Of a stretch of 6,162 bases of DNA, positions 6,124-6,162 are shown one piece after another (within the stretch, counting starts at the first letter, position 1; each line of letters begins with the position of its first letter). The stretch is from a bacterium. Its GTDB lineage: Bacteria > Thermosulfidibacterota > Thermosulfidibacteria > Thermosulfidibacterales > JALWSI01. The stretch is taken from positions 1 through 6,162 of the forward strand of contig JALWSI010000121.1 in NCBI GenBank assembly GCA_027080315.1, read 5' to 3'. The notes under the pieces are model-generated. The model made no database searches and was not told the origin of the DNA. It worked only from the letters and a program-made list of their open reading frames with translations. A program made the position numbers and the translations under genes.

Positions 6124-6162
6124 CACCCATGAGATGGCCGATTTTGATGCCTTGGCGTCTTT
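6110..6162 (+). CDS. N-terminus of a DHH-family phosphoesterase-like protein, 3'-truncated by window edge
   Basis: Seventeen complete codons are visible, encoding MEIITTHEMADFDALAS. The pattern of a hydrophobic strand, TTH, then ADFDALAS matches motif I at the start of DHH-superfamily phosphoesterase domains. In deltaproteobacteria such a start is typical of large proteins joining DHH, CBS and tRNA-nucleotidyltransferase/poly(A)-polymerase-like domains. Which of these it is cannot be told from 17 residues. An in-frame TAA (6089-6091) lies upstream and no other start codon lies between, so ATG 6110 is the start. No Shine-Dalgarno sequence is visible within the preceding 20 nt. It is transcribed away from the SPOR cluster. 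Confidence 0.6.
   Translation, partial: MEIITTHEMADFDALAS

Noticed and set aside
5836-6132. 98-codon plus-strand open frame across the SPOR gene start and intergenic region
   Set aside because: It is antisense to the SPOR gene, overlaps the DHH-like start in another frame, and resembles no known protein.
6110-6162. Minus-strand open frame entering from the right edge as the tail of an upstream cluster gene
   Set aside because: The minus-strand frames end without recognisable C-terminal sequence, whereas the plus strand gives a clear DHH motif I from an ATG.

Overview
This window is compact, moderately GC-rich bacterial DNA that is almost entirely coding. It looks like a core housekeeping region, not an accessory island. 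The coding style (lipoprotein with an outer-membrane-type lipobox, SPOR-domain protein, DHH-type protein beginning MEIITTHE) suggests a Gram-negative (diderm) bacterium. My best guess is a deltaproteobacterial/Desulfobacterota-like lineage, but that is inference from protein style and gene content; there is no rRNA marker here.

Layout: (1) positions 1-1964, plus strand: most of polynucleotide phosphorylase (pnp), with roughly the first 87 residues cut off by the window edge. It ends in a strong intrinsic terminator (1978-2013). (2) positions 2053-5999, minus strand: a tight four-gene cluster read right to left. The genes are a small membrane-anchored SPOR-domain protein (5999-5610), a TPR plus periplasmic-binding-protein lipoprotein resembling LpoA-type penicillin-binding-protein activators (5641-3974), galU (3962-3087) and queA (3096-2053). 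Spacings are -32, +11 and -10 nt, which implies one transcript with translational coupling. This cluster converges on pnp. (3) positions 6000-6109: a short divergent intergenic region with overlapping candidate promoters and an imperfect hairpin. (4) positions 6110-6162, plus strand: the first 17 codons of a protein that looks like a DHH-family phosphoesterase.

Functionally, pnp (RNA decay and processing) and queA (queuosine tRNA modification) are RNA metabolism genes. The SPOR protein, the LpoA-like lipoprotein and GalU (UDP-glucose supply) fit an envelope theme. queA at the end of the cluster is probably a passenger. I see no mobile element, CRISPR array, tRNA or rRNA, and no convincing evidence of a new multi-gene system. 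The most interesting item is the SPOR plus TPR/PBP-I lipoprotein pair co-transcribed with galU.
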